Assembly (NCBI GenBank): GCA_965246835.1
Contig: CBDFFQ010000001.1
Coordinates: forward strand, 3,100,001-3,164,000
Direction: 5' to 3'
Length of the DNA: 64,000 bases
Source of the DNA: JANPPS01 sp965246835
GTDB lineage: Bacteria > Pseudomonadota > Alphaproteobacteria > Acetobacterales > Acetobacteraceae
Part shown: one piece after another, positions 34,499-43,468 of the stretch
Numbering within the stretch: the stretch's first letter is position 1
Layout of the letters: every line of letters begins with the position of its first letter
The notes under the pieces: generated by a model
What the model was told of the DNA's origin: nothing
Databases searched by the model: none
What the model saw: only the letters and a program-made list of their open reading frames with translations
Translations under genes and position numbers: made by a program

Positions 34499-35845
34499 AT
34501 GTCCTCCTTGCAGCTTGGCCTCATGTATGGCGGGGCCACCCTGGTCGCGCTGTTTTCCGGCATGCCGATCGCGTTCGCGCTGGGCGGGGTCGCCACGCTG
34601 TTCATGGTGTTCTTCATGCCGGCGGCCTCGCTCGATACGGTCGCGCAGAACGTCTATGAGGAGCTGGCCAGCATCACGCTGCTGACGATCCCGCTGTTCA
34701 TCCTGAAGGGGGCGGCGATCGGCAAGTCCCGCGCCGGCAAAGACCTCTATGATGCGCTGCATACCTGGTTGAACCGGGTGCCGGGGGGCCTGGGCGTGGC
34801 AGTGGTCCTGGCCTGCGGCCTGTTCGCCGCGATGGCCGGCAGCTCGCCCGCGACGTGCAGCGCCATCGGCAGCTCCGGCATTCCGGAGATGCGGCGGCGC
34901 GGCTATTCGCCGGGGTTCGCGGCCGGGCTGGTGGCGGCGGGCGGCACGCTCGGCATCCTGCTCCCGCCCAGCATCGTGCTGATCCTGTATGCGGTGGCGG
35001 CGGAGCAGTCGCTCGGGCGGCTCTTTCTGGCGGGCATCGGGCCGGGCATCCTGCTGGTGGTTCTGTTCGCGGCCTATGCGGTGTTCCGCTGGCGGACGGA
35101 GTTCGGCGCCGCGACCCGCGTGGCGGCGGCGGGCGGCCCGCGGTCGGAGATCCTGCGGCAGGATCGCTACACCATGCAGGACCGCCTGGCCGCGCTGCCG
35201 CGGGTGCTGCCGTTCCTCTTGTTGCTGACGGGCGTCATGGTCGCGCTGTATGGCGGCATCGCCACACCGTCCGAAACCGCCGGGCTCGGCGCCGTGCTGG
35301 CGATGCTGCTGATCGCCGTGGTGTATGGCGCGTATCGCGGCGCCGACCTCAAGCCCATCTTCGCCGGCACGCTGGGCGAGAGCGGGATGCTGCTGATGAT
35401 CATCGGCATGAGCCTGCTGTACAGCTACGTGATGAGCTACCTGCACATCAGCCAGGCAGCCGCCGGGTGGATCGTGGGGCTGCAGCTGTCGAAATGGCTG
35501 CTGCTGTTCGCGATCCTGCTGCTGGTGGTGGTGCTGGGCTTCTTCCTGCCGCCCGTGTCGATCATCCTGATGACGGCGCCGATTATCCTGCCGCCGCTGC
35601 GGGCCGCGGGGTTCGACCTGATCTGGTTCGGCGTCGTGATGGCCGTGGTGATGGAGATGGGGCTGATCCACCCGCCGGTCGGGCTCAACATCTTCGTGAT
35701 CAACCGCATCGCACCCGATATCGGGCTCGGGCCGATCATCTGGGGCACGTTGCCATTCGTGGCGTTGATGGCAGTGGCAGTCGTGATCCTGTCCTTCGTC
35801 CCGGGCATCGCGATGTGGCTGCCGGACGTGGTGTACGCGCGATAG
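34499..35845 (+). CDS. dctM: TRAP transporter large permease DctM
   Basis: A 448-residue protein with about 12 hydrophobic helices. It shows the family sequences FSGMPIAFALGGVATLF, AMAGSSPATCSAIGSSGIPEM, GGTLGILLPPSIVLILY, and MEMGLIHPPVGLNIFVIN. It is the Na+-coupled translocation subunit of the TRAP system. The 28-base gap after dctQ contains a run of eight Cs (34474-34481). The following flavoprotein gene starts 38 bases later on the same strand. Confidence 0.94.
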   Translation: MSSLQLGLMYGGATLVALFSGMPIAFALGGVATLFMVFFMPAASLDTVAQNVYEELASITLLTIPLFILKGAAIGKSRAGKDLYDALHTWLNRVPGGLGVAVVLACGLFAAMAGSSPATCSAIGSSGIPEMRRRGYSPGFAAGLVAAGGTLGILLPPSIVLILYAVAAEQSLGRLFLAGIGPGILLVVLFAAYAVFRWRTEFGAATRVAAAGGPRSEILRQDRYTMQDRLAALPRVLPFLLLLTGVMVALYGGIATPSETAGLGAVLAMLLIAVVYGAYRGADLKPIFAGTLGESGMLLMIIGMSLLYSYVMSYLHISQAAAGWIVGLQLSKWLLLFAILLLVVVLGFFLPPVSIILMTAPIILPPLRAAGFDLIWFGVVMAVVMEMGLIHPPVGLNIFVINRIAPDIGLGPIIWGTLPFVALMAVAVVILSFVPGIAMWLPDVVYAR

Positions 35846-35883
35846 CGGTTGCGCGCCGCCGCCCTGGCGGTGATGGTGCGGAA

Positions 35884-36996
35884 ATGGATACGCATTCGTT
35901 CGACGTGATCGTGATCGGCGCCGGGATCGCGGGCGCCACCGTGGCCGCGCATTTGGCCGAAACCCACAAGGTGGCTCTTGTCGAGGCGGAGGAGGCGGCC
36001 GGCTATCACAGCACCGGCCGCTCCGCCGCGATCTGGATCCTCAACTATGGCCCGCCGGATGTCCGTGTGCTGACCGGGTTGTCGCGTCCGTTCTTCGAAG
36101 CGCCGCCGCCGGGGTTCGCCGACGCGCCCATCCTGTCGCACCGGCCCGTCGTGTTCCTGGCGCCGCCGGAGCAGGTCGGTAGCCTGGACAAGGCGCTGGC
36201 GGCCGGAACGCAACTCCGGGAAGCCTCGATCGCCGAGATCACCGGTCTCGTGCCCGCCCTCCGCCCCGAGTACGCCGTCCGCGCCGCCATCGAGGAGGAC
36301 GCGTTCGACATGGACGTGGCGCAGCTGCATCAGGGCTTCCTGCGCCAACTCAAGGGCCGCGGCGGCGTGCTGGCGCTGCGCAGCCGGGCCGGGCCGATCA
36401 CGCATGATGACGGCGTGTGGCAGGTCGTGACCTCCGGCCAGGGCGCGTTCCGGGCCGCCGTGATCGTGAACGCCGCCGGCGCCTGGGGCGACGAGGTCGC
36501 GAAGGAGGCGGGCGTCGCGCCGCTCGGCCTCGTGCCCAAGCGCCGCACCGGCTGCGTGATCGATCCCTCGCCCTGGCAGGCGCAGAAATGGCCGATGGTC
36601 AACGATGTGGACCACACCTGGTATGTCCGTCCCGAGGCGCGCACCAAGATGATGGTGAGCCCGGCAGACGAGACCGACATGCACGCGCACGACGTGGCGC
36701 CCGACGAGCTGGACGTGGCGATCGCCATCGACCGCATGCAGCAGGCGCTTAACATCGAGGTGCGTCGCGTGGAGCATAGCTGGGCCGGCCTGCGCACCTT
36801 CGCCCCGGATCGGAACCTGGCATTTGGCTGGGATGGCGCGGCACCGGGCTTCTTCTGGTGCGTGGGGCAGGGCGGCTACGGCATCCAAACCTCCCCCGCG
36901 GCCGGCAAGCTGGTGGCGGACGTGATCGCCGGGCGCGATCCCGGACCGGCGGGCGCCATCCTGCCGACGGTCGACCCACGGCGTTTCGCCGCCTGA
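35884..36996 (+). CDS. D-arginine dehydrogenase-like FAD oxidoreductase
   Basis: A 370-residue DAO-family flavoprotein that aligns closely with D-arginine dehydrogenase (DauA). Shared blocks are IVIGAGIAGATVAAHL, GYHSTGRSAA, VNAAGAWGDEVA, GLVPKRRTG, WAGLRTFAPD and GGYGIQTSPAAG; the two arginines in PKRR and WAGLR contact the substrate carboxylate in DauA. The predicted reaction is dehydrogenation of a D-amino acid to its imino acid, which hydrolyses to a 2-keto acid. In DauA the residues after GRSAA are HYTVAYG; here they are IWILNYG, so side-chain specificity probably differs. It lies inside the TRAP/ATP-grasp run, 4 bases before the next gene. Confidence 0.82.
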   Translation: MDTHSFDVIVIGAGIAGATVAAHLAETHKVALVEAEEAAGYHSTGRSAAIWILNYGPPDVRVLTGLSRPFFEAPPPGFADAPILSHRPVVFLAPPEQVGSLDKALAAGTQLREASIAEITGLVPALRPEYAVRAAIEEDAFDMDVAQLHQGFLRQLKGRGGVLALRSRAGPITHDDGVWQVVTSGQGAFRAAVIVNAAGAWGDEVAKEAGVAPLGLVPKRRTGCVIDPSPWQAQKWPMVNDVDHTWYVRPEARTKMMVSPADETDMHAHDVAPDELDVAIAIDRMQQALNIEVRRVEHSWAGLRTFAPDRNLAFGWDGAAPGFFWCVGQGGYGIQTSPAAGKLVADVIAGRDPGPAGAILPTVDPRRFAA

Positions 36997-37000
36997 GATC

Positions 37001-39433
37001 ATGAGTGCGTTCGACGAAATGGTGAACGGCCGCGGCGGCGTTCGCCCGCAATGGCGCCCCTTGCTGGGAGCCTTGGCCTCGCTCGACCCGGCGCAGCTGC
37101 AGGCCCGGGCCGACCGGCTCGAGCGCACCGCGGAGGAGGAGGGCGCGGCCCCGACCTGGCGCTGCGACCCCGTGCCGCTGCCGATCTCGACCGCCGAGTT
37201 CGCCGAACTAGAGCAAGGCCTGTCGCAACGCGCCCGCCTGCTGGAGGCGCTGCTGCAAGACCTCTATGGGCCGCAGCGCATGCTGGCGGAGGGGGCGCTG
37301 CCGCCGGCGCTGGTGTTCGCCAACCCCGGCTTCCTCCGCGCCTGCCGCGCCATGCCGATGGCGCCGGTCCAGGCGGGGCGGTTCCTGCAGATCTATGCCG
37401 CCGACCTCGTGCGCGCGCCGGACGGGCGGTGGCGCGTGCTGGCGGATCGCACCGGCGGCGCCCCCGGCATCGGCTATGCCCGCGAAAGCCGCCGCCTGCT
37501 GGCCCGCGTGATGCCGGAACTGTTCCGCCCGATCCAGGTGCACCAGCTCCGCCCGTTCTTCGACGCCTGGCAGGACGCCCTGCTGGACCTGGCGCCCCCG
37601 CTGCAAGGCCGCATGCCGCTGGTCGCGCTGCTGACGCGCGGCGTGTCCGACACGCAGTGGCCGGAGCATCTCACGCTGTCGCGGGATTTGAACTGCGCCC
37701 TGGTGCAGGCGCGGGACCTCACGGTCCGGAACGGCGCTTTGTTTCTGAAGACCTTGCGCGGGCTCCAGCAAGTGGACGTGCTGCTGCGCCGGGTGCCGGG
37801 CAACACGCTGGACCCGCTGGAGGCGGAGGGTGGTGCGGTTGGCCCCGGCGTCACGGGCCTGCTGAACGTGGCGCGGCAGGGGGGCGTGCGCATCCTGAAC
37901 CACCCCGGCGCCGCGGCCGTGGAGGCGCCGGCGCTGGCCGCCTTCCTGCCGGCGTTGTCCCGCCGCTTGCTGGGCGAGACGCTGCTTCTGGCCACGAACC
38001 CCACCCTTTGGCTGGGTGACGAAGACTCCATGCGCATGGCCTGCCAGGCCTTTCAGCGCTGGAACATCCGCTCCGCCCTCGACCCGGCGCGGCCGCCCCG
38101 CAACCTGCCGGCCCTGCCTGCCGGGGATCGGGCGATGCTGGAGGCGGCGATCGCGCAACGCCCCTGGGCCTATGCCGCATGCACGGCGGCGGAGCCCTCG
38201 GTGGCGCCCTGCCATGGCGCCGTTGGGCTGGAGGCGCGGCCGATCGTGCTGCGCATGTTCCTCATGCACACCGGCAGCGGCTGGCGCATGATGCAGGGGG
38301 GCGTCGCCCGCGTGCTGGACGAGGGCGAGCACGTGACCGAGAGCCTGCCGGAGGGGTCGCTGATCAAGGATGTCTGGTTCCTCAGCGAGGAGAACCGGGA
38401 CATTCGCGGGCCGGAGCCGGTTCGCCTGCCGCCGCTCGCGATCCGGCGCAGCGCCGGGGATTTGCCGAGCCGGGTGGCGGATGATTTCTATTGGCTGGGC
38501 CGCTACGTGGAGCGGTTGGAGACGCAGGCGCGGCTGTGCCGGGCCGGGCTGCTGCGCCGGGCGCGCGGCGCGCCGCTCCCGCGGGAGGTGGCGGAGCTCG
38601 GCATCCTGATCGCGTGCCTCGATGCGGTGGGCCTCGATACCGAGGCGAGCGGCGGTGTGCTGGACACCCTGGTGCGGGATGCGCTGGTTGAACAGGGCGC
38701 GCTGTCCCGCCAGCTCGGCCGGGCATGGCTGCTGGTGGAATCGCTGCGGGACCGCGTCACGCCCGAAACCTATTCCGCGTTCGCCCATGCGTTGCGGACC
38801 GCCAAATCCGACCTGACTTTGCCGCCCGTGGGCGATGGCGCGCGGATCGATGCGATGGTGCATGCCATGGGCGGGCTGACCCGGCTGGCCACCACCGTGG
38901 CCGGCGTCGCGGCGGAAAGCATGGTGCGCGGCGGCGGCTGGCTGTTCCTCGACCTCGGGCGGCGCATGGAGCGGGCCTGGCTCTCGTCGTTGATGCTCTC
39001 GACGGTGATGGAGCAGCCGGCGTCGCGGATGGAGGGGACGCTGCGGCTGGTGCTGGAGCTGTTCGACAGCGCCATCACCTATCGCAGCCGCTACATGTCC
39101 GTGCTGCAACCGGCCGCCGTGCTGGACCTCGTGGTGGCGGACACCAGCAACCCGCGGGCGCTGTGCTACCAGTTCACGCAGGCCGCGCGCCTGCTGCGGG
39201 AGGCCGGATCCCCGGCGGATGGGCTCGATGCGGCGGCGATCTCGTTGGCGCATGGGGCGGAGGCGCTGGTGGCCCGGGTGGCGGGCGCCACCGATCCGCA
39301 AGCCGAAACGGCCTTGTTGCCGGAGGCGCTGATGGCGCTCGCGAGCGAAACGGCCGGCCTGTCTGACCGCATCTCGCGCCGGTTCTTCGCCCTTCTGCCG
39401 CAAACCCAGTCGATCGGGCTCGAAGTCGCGTGA
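37001..39433 (+). CDS. Fused circularly permuted ATP-grasp / alpha-E protein
   Basis: An 810-residue fusion. Residues about 1-480 are the DUF404-DUF407 circularly permuted ATP-grasp region, with LLEALLQDLYGPQRML, RWRVLADRTGGAPGIGYARE and RRVPGNTLDPLE. Residues about 485-805 are the helical alpha-E domain (DUF403), starting LPSRVADDFYWLGRYVERLE and containing RSRYMSVLQPAAVLDLVVAD. The two are usually separate adjacent genes. Comparative work on amidoligase systems predicts peptide-bond formation with a transglutaminase partner; the product is unknown. The gene begins 4 bases after the flavoprotein and overlaps the transglutaminase start by 4 bases (GTGA). Confidence 0.9.
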   Translation: MSAFDEMVNGRGGVRPQWRPLLGALASLDPAQLQARADRLERTAEEEGAAPTWRCDPVPLPISTAEFAELEQGLSQRARLLEALLQDLYGPQRMLAEGALPPALVFANPGFLRACRAMPMAPVQAGRFLQIYAADLVRAPDGRWRVLADRTGGAPGIGYARESRRLLARVMPELFRPIQVHQLRPFFDAWQDALLDLAPPLQGRMPLVALLTRGVSDTQWPEHLTLSRDLNCALVQARDLTVRNGALFLKTLRGLQQVDVLLRRVPGNTLDPLEAEGGAVGPGVTGLLNVARQGGVRILNHPGAAAVEAPALAAFLPALSRRLLGETLLLATNPTLWLGDEDSMRMACQAFQRWNIRSALDPARPPRNLPALPAGDRAMLEAAIAQRPWAYAACTAAEPSVAPCHGAVGLEARPIVLRMFLMHTGSGWRMMQGGVARVLDEGEHVTESLPEGSLIKDVWFLSEENRDIRGPEPVRLPPLAIRRSAGDLPSRVADDFYWLGRYVERLETQARLCRAGLLRRARGAPLPREVAELGILIACLDAVGLDTEASGGVLDTLVRDALVEQGALSRQLGRAWLLVESLRDRVTPETYSAFAHALRTAKSDLTLPPVGDGARIDAMVHAMGGLTRLATTVAGVAAESMVRGGGWLFLDLGRRMERAWLSSLMLSTVMEQPASRMEGTLRLVLELFDSAITYRSRYMSVLQPAAVLDLVVADTSNPRALCYQFTQAARLLREAGSPADGLDAAAISLAHGAEALVARVAGATDPQAETALLPEALMALASETAGLSDRISRRFFALLPQTQSIGLEVA

Positions 39434-40347
39434 CGGCGCTGCGGGTCCGGCACGTCACGGAATACGCCTATGCCGATCCGGTCGAGCTTGGCGCGCACGT
39501 GCTGCACCTTCGTCCGCGGGACCTGCCGTACCAGCAGACCCGCCATTATGACCTGCAGGTGAGCCCGGCGCCGGGGACGGTGGATTGGGGGCGCGACCAT
39601 TTCGGCAATTCGGTCGGCTGGGTGTTCCTGTCGGGCACGCATCACGCCCTGCGCCTCGATGCGCAGGCGGAGGTCGCGGTGCAGCGCCGGCCCGTGCCGG
39701 AGGCCCGTCGCACCCCGGCCTGGGAGCATGTGGCGGGGCAGATGCGGATGCCGGCTGGTGCCGCAGAAGCGGCTGGCGCCGCAGGAGCGGCTGACGCCGC
39801 AGGAGCAGCCGAATTTGCCTTCGCCAGCCCCCGCGTGCCCCTGCTGACGGAGGCCGGGCGGTGGGCGGCCGGCAGCTTTCCGCCGGGGCGGCCCGTGCTG
39901 GCGGGTGTGCTGGATCTCACGAACCGCTTCGCCGCCGAGTTCCGCTTCGACCCGACGGTCACGACCGTCTCGACGCCCGTGGCGCGTGTGCTCGAGCTCA
40001 GGGCGGGGGTGTGCCAGGATTTCGCTCACCTGATGATCGCCGGGCTACGGGCGCTTGGGCTCCCGGCGCGGTATGTGTCCGGCTATCTCCGCACGGTGCC
40101 GCCACCGGGCCAGAACAGGCTGGTGGGGGCGGACCAGTCCCATGCCTGGGTGGGCGCGTGGCTCGGGCAGGAGCATGGCTGGATCGACGTCGATCCCACC
40201 AACGCGCTGGTGGTGCAGGACGGGCACGTGGTGCTGGGCTGGGGGCGGGACTACGCCGATGTGAGCCCGGTGCGCGGCGTGCTGCTGGGCGGGGGCGAGC
40301 ACACGCTCGATGTCAGTGTGGACATCGAGCCCGTTCCGGACCCATGA
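39430..40347 (+). CDS. Transglutaminase-like cysteine protease/ligase
   Basis: A 305-residue protein with an N-terminal beta domain (VRHVTEYAYADPVELGAHVL) and a transglutaminase-like core with Cys in RAGVCQDFAHLMIAGLRALG, His in SHAWVGAW and Asp in DVDPTNALV. It belongs to the group that accompanies alpha-E/ATP-grasp proteins, where a role in cleaving or trimming a peptide product is suspected. The GTG start overlaps the previous stop. Between the domains (about residues 109-126) the protein carries an Ala/Gly-rich stretch from three 18-base tandem repeats, likely a flexible linker. Confidence 0.9.
   Translation: MTALRVRHVTEYAYADPVELGAHVLHLRPRDLPYQQTRHYDLQVSPAPGTVDWGRDHFGNSVGWVFLSGTHHALRLDAQAEVAVQRRPVPEARRTPAWEHVAGQMRMPAGAAEAAGAAGAADAAGAAEFAFASPRVPLLTEAGRWAAGSFPPGRPVLAGVLDLTNRFAAEFRFDPTVTTVSTPVARVLELRAGVCQDFAHLMIAGLRALGLPARYVSGYLRTVPPPGQNRLVGADQSHAWVGAWLGQEHGWIDVDPTNALVVQDGHVVLGWGRDYADVSPVRGVLLGGGEHTLDVSVDIEPVPDP
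39754..39807 (+). repeat. Three 18-base in-frame tandem repeats
   Basis: Three units of 18 bases (consensus gctggcgccgcaggagcg) in the transglutaminase-like gene. They encode AGAAEA, AGAAGA and ADAAGA. A likely slippage-prone linker. Confidence 0.8.
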
Positions 40348-40356
40348 CCGCGCCTG

Positions 40357-41460
40357 TCACCCCGGGTTGGTGATCTGCAGATAGGTCGAGCCGCCGACCG
40401 TCCCGCTCGTGATGCCGAACCGTGCCACATCCGCCGAGGTGAGCCCGGCGAAGGTGATGGAGGCGTTGACGGAGCCGCCATGGTTCAGGTCCGCATGCAG
40501 CGTGGCGCCCTGATAGCCCGCGGCGCCCTCGTTCGCGGACCAGCTGCGGGTGGAGATCGCGGGGTCGAACCCCCACAGCGTGACGGCGTCCCCGGCATGG
40601 AAGTTCACGAGCGTGCCCCACGTCACCTGACCGCCGCGGCCATCGACGAAGAAGGTGTCGTTCCCCGTGCCGCCCGTCAGGAAGTTGGACCCGGTGCCGC
40701 CATCCAGCACGTTCCGCCCGGAACTCACGGTGATGGCGTCGTCGCCCGAGCCGCCCTTGACGAACACGTTCGGATCCGTTGCCACGACCGCGACGCCGTT
40801 GGTGCCGCCATAGATGTATTCGTGCTGCAGGTAGCTCACGGGGCCGGTATAGGCCGTGCCGTCCGGCCGGGAGGAGACGTTCGTGACCGTGTCCGTCTGC
40901 AAGAAGCTCGGGGCCGTATAGAGCGCCCGGATGCCCGCGAGGTCGGAGGCGCTGAAATCCCGGTTCGAAGCCGATGAGGTGGAATACATGACCGCCGTGG
41001 GGTCGCTATCGTGCCCCAATCCGATCGCGTGCCCGATCTCGTGCAGCGCTACCTGATACACGCTGGTCTGGGTGCCGCTGTAGATCGCGGTGCCGGTGCT
41101 GGTCGAGATCGCGCGCTGGACCGGGTCTTCAAGCCGGACCGTGACGCCGGGGAGGAAGCTGTCGGGATCGCCGGGGTTGTTGCCGGTGGAGTAGCTGTAA
41201 TCGGCCTGCCCGATCTGACCGCCCATCCCGAACAGGCCGAAGCCGAGCCGGAGGTCCACATTGGGCGTGCCGTCGGCAACTTCCTTGAAGGTCAGCGAAA
41301 CCTGGTCGTCCCAATGCTGGATCGCCTGCCGGAACAGCGCCTTGTAGCTGGCGCCGATTGCGGCCGAGAACGTGCCGCTATTCGGAAGGGAGGGGTCGGC
41401 GAAGCTCCAGGTGATGACCTGGCTGGTCCATTTCGGTCCCTCGAGCGAGTAGGTCGGCAT
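40357..41460 (-). CDS. RTX-type matrixin/serralysin-like metalloprotease
   Basis: A 367-residue secreted zinc protease. The zinc site is HEIGHAIGLGHD (about residue 150), followed by a Met-turn in TAVMYSTSS. The C-terminal part has a short RTX region (GGSGDDAIT, then GGTGSNFLTGGTGNDTFFVDG-like units) for calcium binding and a beta-rich tail. There is no Sec signal, as expected for type I secretion, but no hlyB/hlyD/tolC genes are nearby. The catalytic domain starts almost at residue 1, so a propeptide is short or missing. Start at 41460 has GAGG 6 bases upstream; 41472 is an alternative. It converges on the transglutaminase gene, 9 bases away. Confidence 0.88.
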   Translation of the reverse strand: MPTYSLEGPKWTSQVITWSFADPSLPNSGTFSAAIGASYKALFRQAIQHWDDQVSLTFKEVADGTPNVDLRLGFGLFGMGGQIGQADYSYSTGNNPGDPDSFLPGVTVRLEDPVQRAISTSTGTAIYSGTQTSVYQVALHEIGHAIGLGHDSDPTAVMYSTSSASNRDFSASDLAGIRALYTAPSFLQTDTVTNVSSRPDGTAYTGPVSYLQHEYIYGGTNGVAVVATDPNVFVKGGSGDDAITVSSGRNVLDGGTGSNFLTGGTGNDTFFVDGRGGQVTWGTLVNFHAGDAVTLWGFDPAISTRSWSANEGAAGYQGATLHADLNHGGSVNASITFAGLTSADVARFGITSGTVGGSTYLQITNPG

Positions 41461-41545
41461 CGTAATCCTCATCGGTATGCAACAAGGACATCATACCCGA
41501 CTCGTCTCAATTTAGAGGCACATGAAGCGTGCGGTTTTGTTTGGT

Positions 41546-42646
41546 TCAACCGAACGATCCAGGGGTGATCCCAAGCCTGGCGGCGGTTTGCCGGATCGCC
41601 GCCCAGGTTTCCGCCTGCAACGGCACACCGTTCTGCAACCTGTCCGTGCGGGTCCGGCTCTCCACGTCACCCGGCGCCAGCACCGGCTGGCCCGGCGTCG
41701 CGGGTCGCGATGCCCGCACGTGCTCGGCATAATCCCGCGCCGTGGCAGCGAAGCCGGCGCCGCCGAAATGCCCGGGGTCCAGGTAGATCGACAGCATGCC
41801 GTTCACGATTCCGCCGCGCTTGCCGCCCGGCACCGGGCCGGCCGTCGGGCTGCCGGCGAAGCACCCCGCCAGGATCTCGCACATGAAGGCGATGCCGGAG
41901 CCCTTATGGTCCCCGAACGCCCGCAGCGCGCCCTCGCCATTGCCGGGGTCGCGCACGGTGGAGCCCTCGATCGGGCCATACAGCACGCGCGGATCGCCGG
42001 ACATGGCGCCATCCGGCCCGATCAGCGCGTTGGGCGGGATCGGCTTGCCGCCATTGCTGGCCACCAGCACCTTACCCTCCGCCACGATACTGGTCGCGAA
42101 ATCCAGCAGCAACGGCGGCGCGCCATCGGGCTGTGGCACGCCGATGCAGAGCGGGTTGGTGCCGAACCGACGGTCCACGCCGCCAAACGGCGCCACGACC
42201 TCACCGAGCCCTACGTTGACGAAATGGATCGACACCAGGCCCTGCGCCGCCGCCCGCTCCGCCCAATCCCCGATCCGCCCGATATGGCCGGAGTTCCGCA
42301 GCGTCACGACCGCGAGCCCCGCCGCCCGCGCCTTGGCGATACCCAGATCGACGGCTACGGGCCCGATGGTCTGGCCAAAGCCCAGATTGCCGTCCAGCAC
42401 CGCATGGGTGGCACTCTCGGCCACCACCGTCGGCGTCTGCCCGGCGCGCACCTTATCCTCATGCAACCACTGCACGTAGCGCGGGACGCGGATCACCCCG
42501 TGGCTGTCATGCCCGGCCAGGTTGGCGGACAGCAGATGGTGCGCGATCCGCCCGGCCTCCGCCGCGTCGCACCCGGCCGCCTGGAAGATGGCCGTCACGA
42601 GGCGGTCCAGCGTCTCGGCCGGGATGGTCTCGATCCGATATGCCAT
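41546..42646 (-). CDS. Ldh2/malate dehydrogenase family oxidoreductase
   Basis: A 366-residue NAD(P)-dependent dehydrogenase of the type 2 malate/L-lactate (YlbC/DpkA/ComC) family. The conserved HDSHGVIRVPRYVQWL, GHIGRIGDWAE, FGTNPLCIGVP and DHKGSGIAFMCEIL are present. Members reduce 2-keto acids or cyclic imines such as piperideine-2-carboxylate; specificity cannot be assigned from sequence alone. It is the last gene of a long minus-strand run and its ATG overlaps the SDR stop by one base (TGATG). Confidence 0.88.
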   Translation of the reverse strand: MAYRIETIPAETLDRLVTAIFQAAGCDAAEAGRIAHHLLSANLAGHDSHGVIRVPRYVQWLHEDKVRAGQTPTVVAESATHAVLDGNLGFGQTIGPVAVDLGIAKARAAGLAVVTLRNSGHIGRIGDWAERAAAQGLVSIHFVNVGLGEVVAPFGGVDRRFGTNPLCIGVPQPDGAPPLLLDFATSIVAEGKVLVASNGGKPIPPNALIGPDGAMSGDPRVLYGPIEGSTVRDPGNGEGALRAFGDHKGSGIAFMCEILAGCFAGSPTAGPVPGGKRGGIVNGMLSIYLDPGHFGGAGFAATARDYAEHVRASRPATPGQPVLAPGDVESRTRTDRLQNGVPLQAETWAAIRQTAARLGITPGSFG

Positions 42647-43416
42647 CAGCGCTCGCCCGCAATTGCCCGGGCGGTCGCGCGGTAGAAATTATTGTCCGTG
42701 GGGGTGATCGTCATCTCCGCCATGCAGGTGCGGGCCGGCATGCGCGCGGCGAACACGGCGGCGGCGGCGATGTCTTCCGGCTGGATCATCAGCGCCCGGT
42801 CGGCACTGGATGGCGGACGCGGGCGAGAGTTCAGGATCGGCGTCTCGACCTCGCCGGGGTTGATGCACACGCTGCGGATGCCGTGGATGCCCTCCTCGGC
42901 ATTCAGCGTGGCCGAAAGCGCGCGGGCGCCGTGCTTGGAGGCGGTGTAGGCCGGGCCGGAGACGGCGAAGATGCCGGTGCCGGCGACGGACGCCACATGG
43001 ATCACGAGCCCGGCCTTGCGCGCCCGCATCGCCGGCAGCACCGCCAGCGTGCACAGGAACGGCCCTTTGAGGTTCACATCCACCACATTCGCCATGTCGG
43101 CCGCCGCGAGCTCCGACCAGTGGCGGCGCTTCGCGTTGGTGCCGGCGTTGTTGACCAGGATCTCGGGATCGCCCAACGCCGCCACCACCGCCCGGTGCGC
43201 GCCGGCCACCGCATCCGCATCCGCCACGTCCGCCGGCGCCAGCACGCAGGTCCCACCGGCCGCGATCACCTGCCGCTCCGTCTCGCGCAGCGTCTCGACC
43301 GTGCGGCCCGTCAGCGCGACCCGGCACCCCGCCGCGGCGAAGGCGAGCGCCACGGCCTGGCCGATGCCGGTCCCGGCGCCGGTGATCCACACGACGCGGC
43401 CGTTGAGGTCTTCCAT
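42646..43416 (-). CDS. Short-chain dehydrogenase/reductase
   Basis: A 256-residue classical SDR. The cofactor motif is TGAGTGIGQAVALAFA, the structural motif is NNAGT, and the catalytic tetrad is present with Ser in HVASVAGTG and Tyr/Lys in YTASKHG. An arginine in TGRTVETL suggests NADP preference. The substrate is unknown. GGGGAG lies 10 bases before the ATG; the frame upstream to 43566 overlaps the pcaDC gene and is not used. The next gene, an Ldh2-type dehydrogenase, overlaps the stop, so the two enzymes may act in sequence. Confidence 0.9.
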   Translation of the reverse strand: MEDLNGRVVWITGAGTGIGQAVALAFAAAGCRVALTGRTVETLRETERQVIAAGGTCVLAPADVADADAVAGAHRAVVAALGDPEILVNNAGTNAKRRHWSELAAADMANVVDVNLKGPFLCTLAVLPAMRARKAGLVIHVASVAGTGIFAVSGPAYTASKHGARALSATLNAEEGIHGIRSVCINPGEVETPILNSRPRPPSSADRALMIQPEDIAAAAVFAARMPARTCMAEMTITPTDNNFYRATARAIAGER

Positions 43417-43468
43417 TTTCGTGTCGCTCCCCTGTCGCGGCCGAGGATGGCCGGGCACGCCCGCATGT

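Noticed and set aside
37208..39403. 731-codon minus-strand frame
   Set aside because: Antisense to the well-supported ATP-grasp/alpha-E gene; composition as above.
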